Shown: positions 25,001-32,459, numbered from the stretch's first letter. The stretch is DNA of 64,000 bases from Lumnitzera littorea (GCA_024138015.1 JAMXBB010000006.1:72761555-72825554); one strand, 5' to 3'. A program made the numbers and translations. The notes: generated from the sequence alone by a model not told the origin.

Positions 25001-28000
25001 GAATGTCTCTAATCACACCAACTGTCCCTATGCACTACACATACATTAACGGACTCAACCAACCACTCATTAACAGACTAACACCAACAAATTGGACATC
25101 CATAGCTAAACAACATATTTACAAAACCCACTACAAACTCACATGATAAACAAAACACACACAAGTATATCAACCAATGAAAGACACAAAATACAGACAC
25201 AAAAGACTCCAACTATGGATGCCTAGCAATAAGACTTAACTCATCTCAGTATTTCTTTTCTTCTCGCATGCACACAAGCATTCGAAGGGTGCAACTCCAA
25301 AATGTGAGTGTGAATCAGTTTCGTGCGTAACAATACGATACATATGCTCCAACTTAAGGAGTATCAGAATAAGTTAGTTGTGTTAGTCAAAGGCATATTT
25401 GTATTATCACATTTATATTATATAATATAATCTTAGAGTTTGAAGACCCTAACACTTTTCTAGCCAAAAACAACACAATCCAAAATCACCATGCCACTAC
25501 TCCTTTCTCCAACGAGCCAACTTTTTTACTCCAATTTCTAAGGTTTGTCAATCTTTCCTATCAATTTCCCCTTAGAACTCTCATGCAACTCTTTCTCAAC
25601 CATTAGCCATGGTCATCATTATATAGCCACATAAAGTCTAACAATTGATCCTATATGCCCAAATAATCTCCCATAAGAATTGGCTCTTATCACAACCTCC
25701 CTTAGCAAAACCTATTATGATGGTTATGGTTATGGCTCTTTAATATAAATAATTTATTCATAAAAAAATTTAAAAAAAAGATCCTAAACCATTAAACTAA
25801 AAGAAAAGTAAACAACATCGTACTTTCTAACAATTTGATAATTCTCATGGCAATAAGGTATTTACACAAGCCTTCACAAATCTAACTTTTCCAAAAGTAA
25901 AGATAATGGCAAATCTAAAATATTTCATGAAGTAACAAAAAATTTGGAAACTATCTAACAATATCTCCTAAAAAAATATAAAACTTGGAGATTAAATGAC
26001 AACATATATATAAATTTTTACTTTCCTCAATATCCCCAGTAGAAGCATCAAGAGAGAAAAAAGAAAAAAGGCACAACGAGCAAAGAAAAAACAAGATGCT
26101 ATGACCTATTAAATACTGCAATGTTCTAGAAATGGCACCACACACCTATAAGCTGGTGGACCTCCTATTGTACTAGACTCAAATATGCAACAAGTCATGA
26201 TTAAATGTAGAACAGAAGGTCCAACTCTAACGTGTAATTTATGGACTCTTTATAAAACAGTCAAAATTCAAAAAGGAAACTGAAATCAGATAAAATCCAA
26301 TATCAAATCAAAAGAAAGAACAATTATATCCATTAAAATTACACAATAACTGAGCATATAAAGAATTTCAAGTAATCTTGAAATCTATTTGATGTTTCCA
26401 TCACATGGGACATAACAAAAGTAATGTGATTGGACTGTTTCAAATTTTCAAAATTAATTGCTTACAAGAGAAACCATAAGGGCCAATTAACTTAAACAAA
26501 CAGATGATACCTACTTATCTGATGACAAAAGGTCCAAATTTTGTTCCTCAATTCTTTGTTCTATGGTATCAAGTACTCTTCCCACCTGCAATTTGCGTAA
26601 GATTGTAATAAATACAATAACATAGCGAAAGTTTAGAATTTGCAAGCATAAGCATGTGAAAGAAGGGTTAATAGTCTTTCAAGTGAAGCACTGATTCTCT
26701 CACAAGAAGCCTAAATCATGTGGGCCATTAATGTGACTCCACGTGATAGTGTTATCGAAAATATTAAGTATTATCTGGTTATAACTATAGACAAAGAATT
26801 GTTTTGAAGGGGTAAAAAAATTCTATCGTAAACTAATTGCACATCCTCACGAATAGAATAGCCAAAAGGAAGAGGATAAATAGCAAGATGATAGCAATAC
26901 CTGCATTCCATCACATAGGGATTCAAAAACATCCTGCCATTTATGATAAAACATGGCCAATGTCAAATGATAAATATATACCTAGAAAATGTATATGCCC
27001 ACATTGATGTCATACAGAAAATATGTATATGAAAAGATTCAATAATGAAAACCAGAAGTCAAACCATAGAAGGAATGATGATGATAATAATAATAACAAT
27101 AAAATATCATTATTACTATTACTATAATAATACTATTATTATTATTGTTATTATTACTATTACTATTATTACTGCTACTGCCACTGCCACTGCCACTGCC
27201 ACTGCTACTGCTACTACTACTACTATTATTATTATTAATACTACTACTACTGCTACTATTATTATTAGTTTTAGTATTACTGTTATTATTACTGCTAATA
27301 CTATTAGTACTAATACTATTATTACTATCATTACCATTACCATTATTATTATTATTTATAAGTAAACAAAAAAAAATTCATTAATATAAGGAAAACTGAA
27401 CAGCCGCTGTAGTGGAAAGGGTTATAAACAGAAGCTCCTAAAAACAAAAGGGAGTAAATGATATATCAGGAAACTAGAGGATGGCAACCACTCCTAGAAA
27501 TGACATTGTAAGTCCATATAAGCTACAATTTGTCTTGCTAGATTCTTTGGTTGGGGTATTGGGTAACCCAAGCAAACTGAATGTCTTTTGCAACTAAAAC
27601 TTTTCTACATTGCCTATAAATTGCAGCAACAGGTCTCATATATAATCGCAGAATCATAAGCAACTTCTAAAATTTAGATTAGAAGGACCTTTAAAAACAA
27701 AAAATCTAGCATCACCAGAAAAAGTAAAGCGGTGAGGGTAACACCTGAATCAACAATTCTGGAGTTGCATAGTATTAATATGAAAAAGGTATTAATTATA
27801 TCTACAAGGAGAATAATGCAGTACCTCTATATGTCCATGCAAAGAAGTTATAACCTGTCATTTTTTACACCAAATATGGAATGTCAATCTTAAAATTTGA
27901 CAAAAATTATACATAAACTTTCAGATATATTTTCAGAGAGAGAGAGAGAGAGAGGATGTATTTACATGTTCCAAGTCAGATAAACATCTTAATAGATTTT

Positions 28001-31000
28001 AAAAGAGAAGATTAAGTACAAACAGCAAGCAGGGAGGCTCAAGGCAAGTGCTAAATGGGAAAAAAAACATAGATAAAATTAACGAGCACATAATATTTAA
28101 CATTAGAATCAAAGAGGGCAAGTATAAGAAGCCAATAAATCACCACGATAGCTAAATCATCGATTGAGCATTTTCCCTAGGTAGTGGGTGAGAAATTATT
28201 TGTGTTGAATCTAAGATATTTAAGCATGTACCAATCAAATCTCTAAAATGAAGCGTTTCTTCTAGAATGGGTTGGATGAGGGAAGAGCAAAGGTCGCTTG
28301 GGAAGACATTTGTAGGCCAAAAGATGAAGGTAGTCTAGGCATCTTGGAGCTCCCGCTTTGGAACAAAGTGGCACAACTGAAACATCTTTGGCACTTGTGC
28401 TTGGATGAGGAAGGTTCCCTATGGCCAAGTTGGGTACATGCAGAGGTTCTAAGAGAAAGAAACTTCTGGGTATACCAAATCCCTCTCAAGGATCTTGGTC
28501 TTGGCACAAAATCCTACAGTACAACCCTTGGCACCCTAAGGGCACTCCAGCAAATTGGTTAATATACAGCCTGGGTCAAAGGAAGCTCGGTTGGGATCCA
28601 TTATCGAAGGTAATGAATGGAATTGGCTAGTAGGTGAAGTTAGGAGAGAATTAGGTTGAGGCTCATCTCACCTTTGCAACCAAAATCAGGTCAGAGCAAC
28701 CACTTTGTTTGGAGGACGAATTCTTCTAAACCTTTCTCTATCCACTCAGCTTACAATCACTTGAGGCAGGAACATAGGTACTTTTTGAGCGCATTTCAAT
28801 ATTTCTTTTACTAAGAAAGCATACAAAAAAATGTATTACACTATCAAGGAAGTGTTTACTTTCATCTAGCATTGCTTTTGATGATGAAATTTTTTACTGG
28901 TCACCCCTCAAGATCAGCATACCTTAGCTCATACCAACAATAAAAGGACTTAAAATCAGCACATTTTCTGTCCTGATATCTTCAATAATCTTTTAGTTAA
29001 GTCCTAACTGCCCAAAAGATTACGAAAAAGGTGCCAAACATGCAACAAGAGATATAAACCACATCGCCAAAAGCTGCAAATAAACATCTAAGTATCTAGA
29101 ATGGATTGAAGGTCAAAATGGAGGTAGAGAAAGCTGGAATCCCTATACAGAACAGTGGGCAATTCTTAATTTAGTTATCCTCCAGTCCACCCTTTTTCTT
29201 TCTGAAAAAATCCTCAAGAATATGTAACATTACTCAATGTCGGTAACTTCGCATAGGTTAATAGATACTATAACCTTGTAATTTCTCTTCAATCTTCATG
29301 CTTCATACATGTACAGAAATGTTACATGAAAATGTATATACTATGAAATTTTCCGAAGAAATAAGTTAAAACAAATAAAGTATCAGAAAATGCCTCATAC
29401 TCTCCATAATTTGAGTAAAATGGTACTGTGTATAACTTTTTGTCAAAAGCTTAAAATTCGTAAAATTTAGTAATTTTGTAAAACTACTTGTTTTCACTTA
29501 AAAATACTCAAAACACAGTAATGGACTTTACTTATCACAAAAAAGCTTAAATTCATAAAGTTCATATTTCTTTGTAAAAGAACTGTATTTCATGTAATGT
29601 GACTCTGAACTTTGTAATTTCATTCAAATTTGCAATTTCATTTATGTTCTTTTCTTTCTTTATTCTTTCTCTTTGAATCCATAGCTTTCCTTTAGATTTC
29701 ATAGAAGTTGTCAAGTTTGTAAATCTTCTATATTATTTGCAAACTAACTCAGAAAAAAAAAATATATATAATATGGCTCATTGTTCATAATTTAGTACTT
29801 CATAAATGTACACAAGTTCATAGTTATTCTGTAAAGTTTGAAGCATAAAATTCCTTATGAATATTTAAGAGAAATTAATTCATGAGATTCTCAAATTTAT
29901 GCAAATCTACAGTGCATGACTTTAATTAGAATTCATAATTTAATTGTATACTTAATAAAATCGCACAGAAGTTAGTACATTTTGCTTGAAGCTCCTCATT
30001 ACACACAATAGTTGGTAAACATACATAATCCCATAATTTACATTTTCTTTTTTTTTGGGGGGTGGTTGTAATTTGACTGATCTGTTCATAAAAGTGCTTC
30101 CACTTAGTAAATGCACTGGTGGATAAGTCACTTTTCAATGACTCAAATTCAAAGATCCTATAGAATTATACATTATGCAGCTGCTACCATACAAGAAAAC
30201 AGTGAAAGAGTTGAACACAAGACGCTCCAAATGATTTTAGAACTATGGTGTTTGAACAGTGGGGTTAAAACTTTTCTACATGGTTTACTGCGTTATTAAT
30301 TCTGCAATAATTGATAACCTTTAGAATTACTAGCAATAATCTATGCCACAACCTTCTCCATTTTCCAAGAGCTTATATAAGCCACAACACAACTTGACAA
30401 ATCTTACTAAGGAAATATGTGATTTCCCTATTTCTTCAGGAAATTGAGATCTCTTGCATGTTTCATCGCTTCCTGCTTCTGTTTTGGCAAGCTGAATGAA
30501 ACTTAATGAGAAAAATTTAAGAGTAATTATCAGAATGAGTTGAGTTAGACAGTAAGTAAAGTTATTAACTACCCTCTTAAATAGAGTACAAATACATGGA
30601 AGACATAAGCTCTTGTGAAGGTGTAGTTTGAACAAGTTGAAACCAGCATTTTTGATTAACTTTTTCATTCTCTTCAGATGCTTAGATTCCTTTATGACAC
30701 TTCTGGGTGGCAGGGGAAAAAGCAGAACATTAGGGCCACTCACACAAGCATCCAGTGGGTGACCTATATTCTGGGGTCCCATTCCTACTGTAATGTACAC
30801 AAAAAGCAATCGTTTAATCCTTTACTCCTTTAATGGACCCATCTAGAGTGGGAAGAAAAAGAAATAGAAGGATGTCTTTTTAAAAGGAAAAACCTCTTTC
30901 AAAACAACTAGAGACAACCAACAGCTGTGACAGGATCAACCTGGCATTCATCCTACCATCAGGTGAATGACAGCACAGGTCTTATGATGACTCATCACAA

Positions 31001-32053
31001 GAGGGTGTTTTTAGGACAGTAAACAAACAATCCTCTGGTCATACCGTTACAGTGAGCATTAGAAAAGCCATGGACAAGGTAACAAGGAGCTTAAGGCCTG
31101 AGATTGGAATGTCAAACCAATATACAAAACAAGCAACTCATCCCAAAGAGGAGTTACTCAGGCAAACCTTCTAGTACATCTTCCTATTAGACATCATATA
31201 AAGCAAGGGTATTTGGATTATGCCATAAGCATAAATTGATTATCATTTAGTGTTATCACTTCCTATCCTCTTGTAAAGGAGAATTCTGCACATAAAATGA
31301 TAGGAAATAATCACAAACTGTAGATGTATCTCCCAAATCAGAGTGTACATCACAAAGTAAGTACCTTAATCAGTAACTGATGAAGAGTGTGTTGCTCATC
31401 TTTTGTAAAACTGGGAAAGGCTTTATGGAATTCCTGCAATGATATAAAGAGCAGCTTAATTTCCATAACAGCCCGGACATGGACAATCTTGGCAAATTCA
31501 CATTGACATAAAGTAACTGAATCATAAAGCATGGATCTATATGCAGATGAGACATAGCAATTTCATATTCAGATAAGTAGAAGAAAATTATTTGAATTAC
31601 TACCATAAAGAAAACTTCAAGGATGCATCAATAGAACCATTGAAAAGGAAATACGGCCATACAAAGTTAATCTGAAATTCTCAATTCTACATGTTGTTGA
31701 TACTTAAATAGTATCTCCTGATACAGCTTGAATGAACCATTGGAGATATTTTAATGGGCATTTGAAAGCTCATATTTGCAAGGATTTCGAAACAGCAATC
31801 AATTTTCATGTCAAATACATAGAGTACTAGGCTCAAAATTGAAAGCACATGATTTTCAGCAAACGGTATCTTCCTCTCGGATAATATTCGGCATCTCCAT
31901 ATCTAATTTATTGGCCCTAATAGTCAAATTATAAATACATTCATGAGAAGATGCAGTGCGCGAGCAAATCCAAAAAGATGAAGATTGAACCATATCAAAA
32001 TAAAAATGTCGTTTCATCGGTCTGTACAAGTATTCTCAAACACAAATGCACAT

Positions 32054-32084
<31 letters not shown>

Positions 32085-32206
32085 AACAGAGAAACCTCCT
32101 CGGAACAGGTGGAGAGAAGAGGATAAACAGCACGCTTAAAAGACTTCTTCAATTTAGATTGCATCATTCCCATGGGAATAGAACCCATTTCTCCATTCTG
32201 CTCCAT
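9950..32206 (-). CDS. NNF1: NNF1/PMF1-like kinetochore protein, 8 exons, 179 aa
   Basis: Seen: eight minus-strand exons at 32206-32096, 31433-31365, 27854-27825, 26933-26901, 26585-26515, 15764-15683, 10265-10173 and 10000-9950 sum to 540 nt with no internal stop. Every intron is GT-AG and all phases agree. The protein has a basic start (KLKKSFKRAVYPLL), a helical part (EFHKAFPSFTKDEQHTLHQL, VITSLHGHIE, VGRVLDTIEQRIEEQ) and a coiled-coil-like C-terminal half. Known: Nnf1/PMF1 is a subunit of the MIS12 complex, which links centromeric chromatin to the NDC80 microtubule coupler. The pattern F..F......Q..L...I..L...I...F.....V..VLD.I...EE fits that family. The length is near that of plant NNF1 (from memory). 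Inferred: the gene is functional, despite about 21.7 kb of mostly TE-filled intron. An unrelated coiled-coil protein is the main alternative. Confidence 0.82.
10173..10265 (-). CDS. NNF1: NNF1-like exon 7
   Basis: 31 codons, AQEDNHRIQARIELLKKGRE continuing to ALEK, between acceptor TCATTAG and donor GTACAA. The charged heptad-like spacing suggests a coiled coil. The reading frame visible at 10011-10226 is this exon run into intron 7 and is not a separate gene. Confidence 0.85.
10438..10457. repeat. Poly-A run in intron 6
   Basis: A near-pure run of A lies in intron 6 of the NNF1-like gene; a similar run occurs at about 11048-11066. The rest of 10266-11040 is AT-rich intron with no other feature seen. 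Confidence 0.7.
11086..11232. repeat. C-rich block facing a G-rich block (imperfect inverted repeat)
   Basis: Bases 11086-11145 are very C-rich (ACCCCCTCC, CACCCCATTCCCCACCC). Bases 11163-11222 are very G-rich (TTTGGGGTGGGGGTGGGG). The two arms can pair imperfectly, and the G-rich arm has several runs of three or more G. The block lies in intron 6, between exon 7 and the copia 5' LTR. Confidence 0.6.
11371..11592 (+). repeat. Copia 5' LTR
   Basis: Starts TGGAGGAAAT and ends ATTATTCA. It aligns along its length with 15223-15465, sharing for example ATAATTAATTATTTCTT and GGTCTAATAATGTTTGTT. A poly-T run is near its end. Confidence 0.85.
11593..11602 (+). other. Primer-binding site of the copia element, shortened
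   Basis: TGGTAGAGCG follows the 5' LTR directly. It looks like the initiator-Met tRNA site TGGTATCAGAGC with an internal loss of three bases. Confidence 0.6.
11800..12360 (+). pseudogene. Copia gag/protease/pre-integrase remnant
   Basis: The protease region reads WIVHTGAIDHVC, where the family has WIVDTGATDH, so the catalytic Asp is now His. A gag-pre-integrase motif, RRNGLYYMTG, follows near 12298. Stops and shifts interrupt it. The integrase core expected after this point is absent, which implies an internal deletion near 12.4 kb. Confidence 0.75.
12880..13321 (+). pseudogene. Copia reverse transcriptase, N-terminal half
   Basis: Copia-type reverse transcriptase motifs read AHGYTQTFGIDYE, a stop where Gln/Lys is usual, TFAPVAKLNSIKAILLLAAN, then LHQLNVKNAILH and VCKLK at the insertion point. 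The frame resumes after the MULE-like element. Confidence 0.85.
13322..14116. mobile_element. MULE-like non-autonomous DNA transposon, 795 bp
   Basis: The terminal inverted repeats are GGAAAAAGTATAAAAAAGTC and, at the right end read in reverse, GGAAAAAGTACAATAAAGTC. Flanks are TAAATTAAA (13313-13321) and TCAATTAAA (14117-14125), a 9 bp duplication with one mismatch. Nine base pairs is the Mutator hallmark. No transposase frame is present. The interior is AT-rich with a TA tract near 13902-13920 and a short GC-rich patch near 13673-13732. Removing the element and one duplicate restores the copia frame VCKLKKS. Confidence 0.85.
14126..15222 (+). pseudogene. Copia reverse transcriptase C-terminal half and RNase H
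   Basis: The catalytic region reads ILIVYVNDVIIM, where YVDD is usual, so one catalytic Asp is Asn. Then come GQYKRLVGKLIYLSLTRP and an RNase H start, VDTDWGKDAFDGKSTLGYC. A 60-codon open piece survives at 14709-14891. Later parts shift frame. Confidence 0.8.
15223..15465 (+). repeat. Copia 3' LTR
   Basis: Preceded by the purine-rich CTTGAGGAGGAG. It starts TATAGGAAAT (the usual TG changed to TA) and ends CTCTACA, with TCCCA after it. Pairs with 11371-11592. Confidence 0.8.
15683..15764 (-). CDS. NNF1: NNF1-like exon 6
   Basis: 82 nt. Its first base completes Lys and is followed by TDVVDIANQLTVAKRKELQD and LMVILEN. Acceptor AATGCAG and donor GTAAGT are both strong. It is isolated between a 10.75 kb intron and a 5.4 kb intron, each filled by retroelements. 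Confidence 0.85.
16000..16332 (-). repeat. 3' LTR of the outermost element
   Basis: Minus strand begins TGTTGATGAG after the tract TAGCTTGTGGACAAGAT. It carries a TATA-like TATAAATA (near 16130, minus) and AATAAA (16112-16107, minus), so it could terminate transcripts running in the sense of the host gene. The left border is approximate. Confidence 0.6.
17580..17691 (+). repeat. TRIM-like 5' LTR, 112 bp
   Basis: Starts TGTTAGAATAAGTTG and ends CCAAAAACA. Contains the near-palindrome TATATTATATAATATAA. Its partner at 25362-25472 begins TATCAGAATAAG and ends CCAAAAACA. Confidence 0.8.
17692..17702 (+). other. Primer-binding site of the TRIM-like element
   Basis: TGGTATCAGAG, the plant initiator-Met tRNA complement, directly abuts the LTR end. 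Confidence 0.8.
18670..19261 (-). repeat. Chromovirus 3' LTR, 592 bp
   Basis: On the minus strand it starts TGTTATGTGCG and ends ATCCTATGACA. It matches 24712-25332 along its length, for example GTTGTCTTCCTTCCTTTT on the plus strand. It is about 29 bp shorter than the other copy. Confidence 0.9.
19270..24691 (-). pseudogene. Chromovirus gag-pol polyprotein, decayed
   Basis: Order on the minus strand: gag with a coiled coil at its start (MLDDISHLQQQFESF, 24691) and LDFPNFDGTIDPIGWI; a zinc knuckle CFNCDEPFLVGHRC near 23860; protease VLVDSGSMHSFID near 23625; reverse transcriptase WRFCVDY (23010) then, past the solo LTR, FTILVIEELLEELLG, and the intact catalytic motif FFDDILVY (near 21450); RNase H with FVVECYASEGGIG; integrase zinc finger CKICQRSK (near 20350), VVVDQFSKYA and VVSDRDAIFTS; then HPVFHVSCLKKF and a chromodomain-like EVLMHWENYFPAEAS followed by a stop where Trp is expected. 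Many stops and several shifts. Open pieces reach 157 codons. Confidence 0.9.
21754..22981 (+). mobile_element. Solo LTR, 1228 bp, inside the chromovirus reverse transcriptase
   Basis: Starts TGATAAC and ends TTATATCA, with TGATA/TATCA terminal repeats. Flanks are ATAAT (21749-21753) and GTAAT (22982-22986), a 5 bp duplication with one change. Removing it rejoins WRFCVDY to LNEKTVKDKF. On the plus strand a TATA-like TATATAAAAGG (near 22067) lies upstream of a GAGA-rich stretch, so the LTR reads on +. Its parent family is not otherwise seen here. Confidence 0.85.
24712..25332 (-). repeat. Chromovirus 5' LTR, 621 bp
   Basis: Minus strand starts TGTTACGCACG and ends ATCCTGTGACA, then TTTGGTATTATAG. 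Partner of 18670-19261. The 3' flank ATACG does not clearly match the other flank AAATG, so no sure target duplication. Confidence 0.9.
25362..25472 (+). repeat. TRIM-like 3' LTR, 111 bp
   Basis: Same orientation as 17580-17691, sharing TTTATATTATATAATATAAT and TTTGAAGACCCTAACAC. Only 29 bp separate it from the chromovirus end at 25332, so the chromovirus landed close to the TRIM 3' end. Confidence 0.8.
25692..26050 (-). repeat. 5' LTR of the outermost element
   Basis: Diverged partner of 16000-16332. Borders are approximate because the two copies differ by several short gaps. Confidence 0.55.
26515..26585 (-). CDS. NNF1: NNF1-like exon 5
   Basis: 71 nt, VGRVLDTIEQRIEEQNLDLL then SSD and two bases of a Lys codon that is completed by exon 6. 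The donor used is GTAGGT. A second GT lies 4 nt downstream, and its use would add an in-frame TAG. Intron 5 (10,750 bp) holds the four-deep LTR nest. Confidence 0.82.
26901..26933 (-). CDS. NNF1: NNF1-like exon 4, 33-nt microexon
   Basis: Eleven codons, DVFESLCDGMQ, between acceptor ATGGCAG and donor GTATTG, phase 0 at both ends. Intron 4 is 315 bp and contains no recognised element. Confidence 0.8.
27075..27358. repeat. Trinucleotide repeat (ATT/ACT/CTG-type) in intron 3
   Basis: About 280 bp of three-base units, mostly TAT/TAC/ATT with a central block of repeated CTGCCA-like units (27172-27202). The unit stays in register, so all frames read as one- or two-residue repeats. The open frames here (up to 106 codons) are an artefact of that. 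Confidence 0.9.
27825..27854 (-). CDS. NNF1: NNF1-like exon 3, 30-nt microexon
   Basis: Ten codons, VITSLHGHIE, between acceptor ATGACAG and donor GTACTG, phase 0 at both ends. It was found by looking for the residues expected between exons 2 and 4. It is too short for any ORF finder. Intron 3 (891 bp) holds the trinucleotide repeat. Confidence 0.8.
27934..27953. repeat. (GA)n microsatellite in intron 2
   Basis: About nine GA units, 80 bp upstream of microexon 3 in the gene's sense, where it reads as a polypyrimidine (TC) tract. Confidence 0.8.
28250..28790 (+). pseudogene. LINE reverse transcriptase C-terminal fragment (zf-RVT-like) in intron 2
   Basis: Plus-strand frame reads KVAWEDICRPKDEGSLGILE then WNKVAQLKHLWHLC and LWPSWVHAEVL, a pattern typical of the C-terminus of plant LINE reverse transcriptases. 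After a shift it continues as FVWRTNSSKPFSIHSAYNHL. No EN domain, poly-A tail or target duplication was seen, so this is a fragment. It is antisense to the host gene. Confidence 0.8.
28800..31364. other. Rest of intron 2, no gene seen
   Basis: AT-rich intronic sequence. A 159-codon minus-strand open frame at 30330-30809 shows no recognisable motif, repeats or splice continuity with the NNF1-like gene, and is treated as chance. Confidence 0.5.
31365..31433 (-). CDS. NNF1: NNF1-like exon 2
   Basis: 23 codons between the acceptor ATTGCAG and donor GTACTT, phase 0 at both ends. Encodes EFHKAFPSFTKDEQHTLHQL plus LIK, the most family-like stretch of the protein. Intron 2 (3510 bp) follows and contains a LINE fragment. 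Confidence 0.85.
32056..32084. repeat. (GA)n microsatellite just inside intron 1
   Basis: Reads (TC)n on the gene strand, beginning about a dozen bases after the exon 1 donor GTTTCTC. Confidence 0.85.
32096..32206 (-). CDS. NNF1: NNF1-like exon 1 (start codon)
   Basis: 37 codons from ATG (32206-32204) to CGAGGAG followed by the donor GTTTCT. Peptide begins MEQNGEMGSIPMGMM. Further in-frame Met codons at residues 7, 12, 14 and 15 are alternative starts; the first was chosen because it opens the exon. The donor runs straight into a (TC)n tract of intron 1. Intron 1 is 662 bp. Confidence 0.82.
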
Positions 32207-32309
32207 TCTTCTGAACCGGTTACACGGAGGGAGAGAAGAGTAGCGTATGTGTGTTCTTTAATTTGATTAATGGGGATTAGCGGAAAAGGGATCGAGAAAG
32301 AGCAAACAT

Positions 32310-32350
32310 CCTAACCCTATCCTAACCCTAACCCTAACCCTGACCCTAAA
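32310..32350 (-). promoter_or_regulatory. Telomere-like hexamer cluster upstream of NNF1-like start
   Basis: The plus strand shows repeated CCCTAA-type units with two variants (CCTATC, CCCTGA) ending CCCTAAAA; on the gene strand this is TTTTAGGGTCAGGGTTAGGG and onward. It lies 104-144 nt upstream of the ATG, in the 5' leader or proximal promoter. Known: telo-box motifs (AAACCCTAA) occur in promoters of plant cell-cycle and translation genes. Inferred: this cluster may act the same way. It is mostly six-base, unlike the seven-base plant telomere unit. Confidence 0.5.
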
Positions 32351-32459
32351 AAACACAGAGAAGGACACCAAGAAGAAGAAAGTTAGAAGTAAGGATAAAG
32401 AGATTGTGAATGGTGCTGCTCGAATTTGCGAATGAGGACGGAAGCTTATTTTAAGTAAA

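Larger units (their letters stand above)
18670..25332 (-). mobile_element. Ty3/gypsy chromovirus in NNF1 intron 5, decayed
   Basis: A complete minus-strand element, in the sense of the host gene. The 5' LTR is 25332-24712, the primer-like site TGGTATTATAG follows (24706-24696), gag-pol runs from 24691 to about 19270, then the tract GGAGGGGAGGCAAA and the 3' LTR 19261-18670. A chromodomain-like C-terminus marks it as a chromovirus. A 1228 bp solo LTR interrupts the reverse transcriptase. Without that the element is about 5.4 kb. Confidence 0.9.
17580..25472 (+). mobile_element. TRIM-like LTR element, split by a chromovirus
   Basis: Short LTRs of 112 and 111 bp (17580-17691 and 25362-25472) flank about 1.0 kb of own sequence once the chromovirus (18670-25332) is removed. 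A perfect TGGTATCAGAG primer site follows the left LTR. AACTTAAGGAG precedes the right LTR. No coding capacity was recognised in 17692-18669, and total own length is about 1.2 kb, as in terminal-repeat retrotransposons in miniature. No clear target duplication was found. It lies antisense to the host gene. Confidence 0.75.
16000..26050 (-). mobile_element. Outermost LTR element of the intron 5 nest
   Basis: Two diverged direct copies, about 16000-16332 and 25692-26050, share a series of matched blocks (for example AGAACCTAT/AAAACCTAT, AAACTAAAAG, GGTATTTATACAAGCC/GGTATTTACACAAGCC, and CTATCTAACAATAT near-matches). The left copy ends in CATCAACA with a purine-rich tract beyond it, as a minus-strand 3' LTR should. 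Next to the right copy a degraded primer site reads TTGTGATAAGAGCCA on the minus strand. About 1.5 kb of its own interior remains (16333-17579 and 25473-25691), with no recognised domain. Borders are approximate. Confidence 0.6.

Noticed and set aside
17580..25472. A single large copia element with a gypsy pol
   Set aside because: The chromovirus has its own LTR pair, primer-like site and polypurine tract inside, so these are two nested elements.
26515..26585. Exon 5 ending at the AG|GTATC donor
   Set aside because: That choice puts TAG in frame and breaks the phase into exon 6; the GTAGGT donor 4 nt upstream keeps both.
27045..27365. 106-codon frame (and its overlaps) rich in Ile/Thr or Leu
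   Set aside because: Artefact of a trinucleotide repeat that has no stops in some frames.
30330..30809. 159-codon minus-strand frame as a separate gene or an NNF1 exon
   Set aside because: No motif, and the NNF1-like frame is complete without it; adding it would break the exon 2 to exon 3 continuity.
32310..32350. True telomere or chromosome end
   Set aside because: Only about 40 bp, impure, mostly six-base units, and embedded in a gene's 5' region with sequence continuing on both sides.
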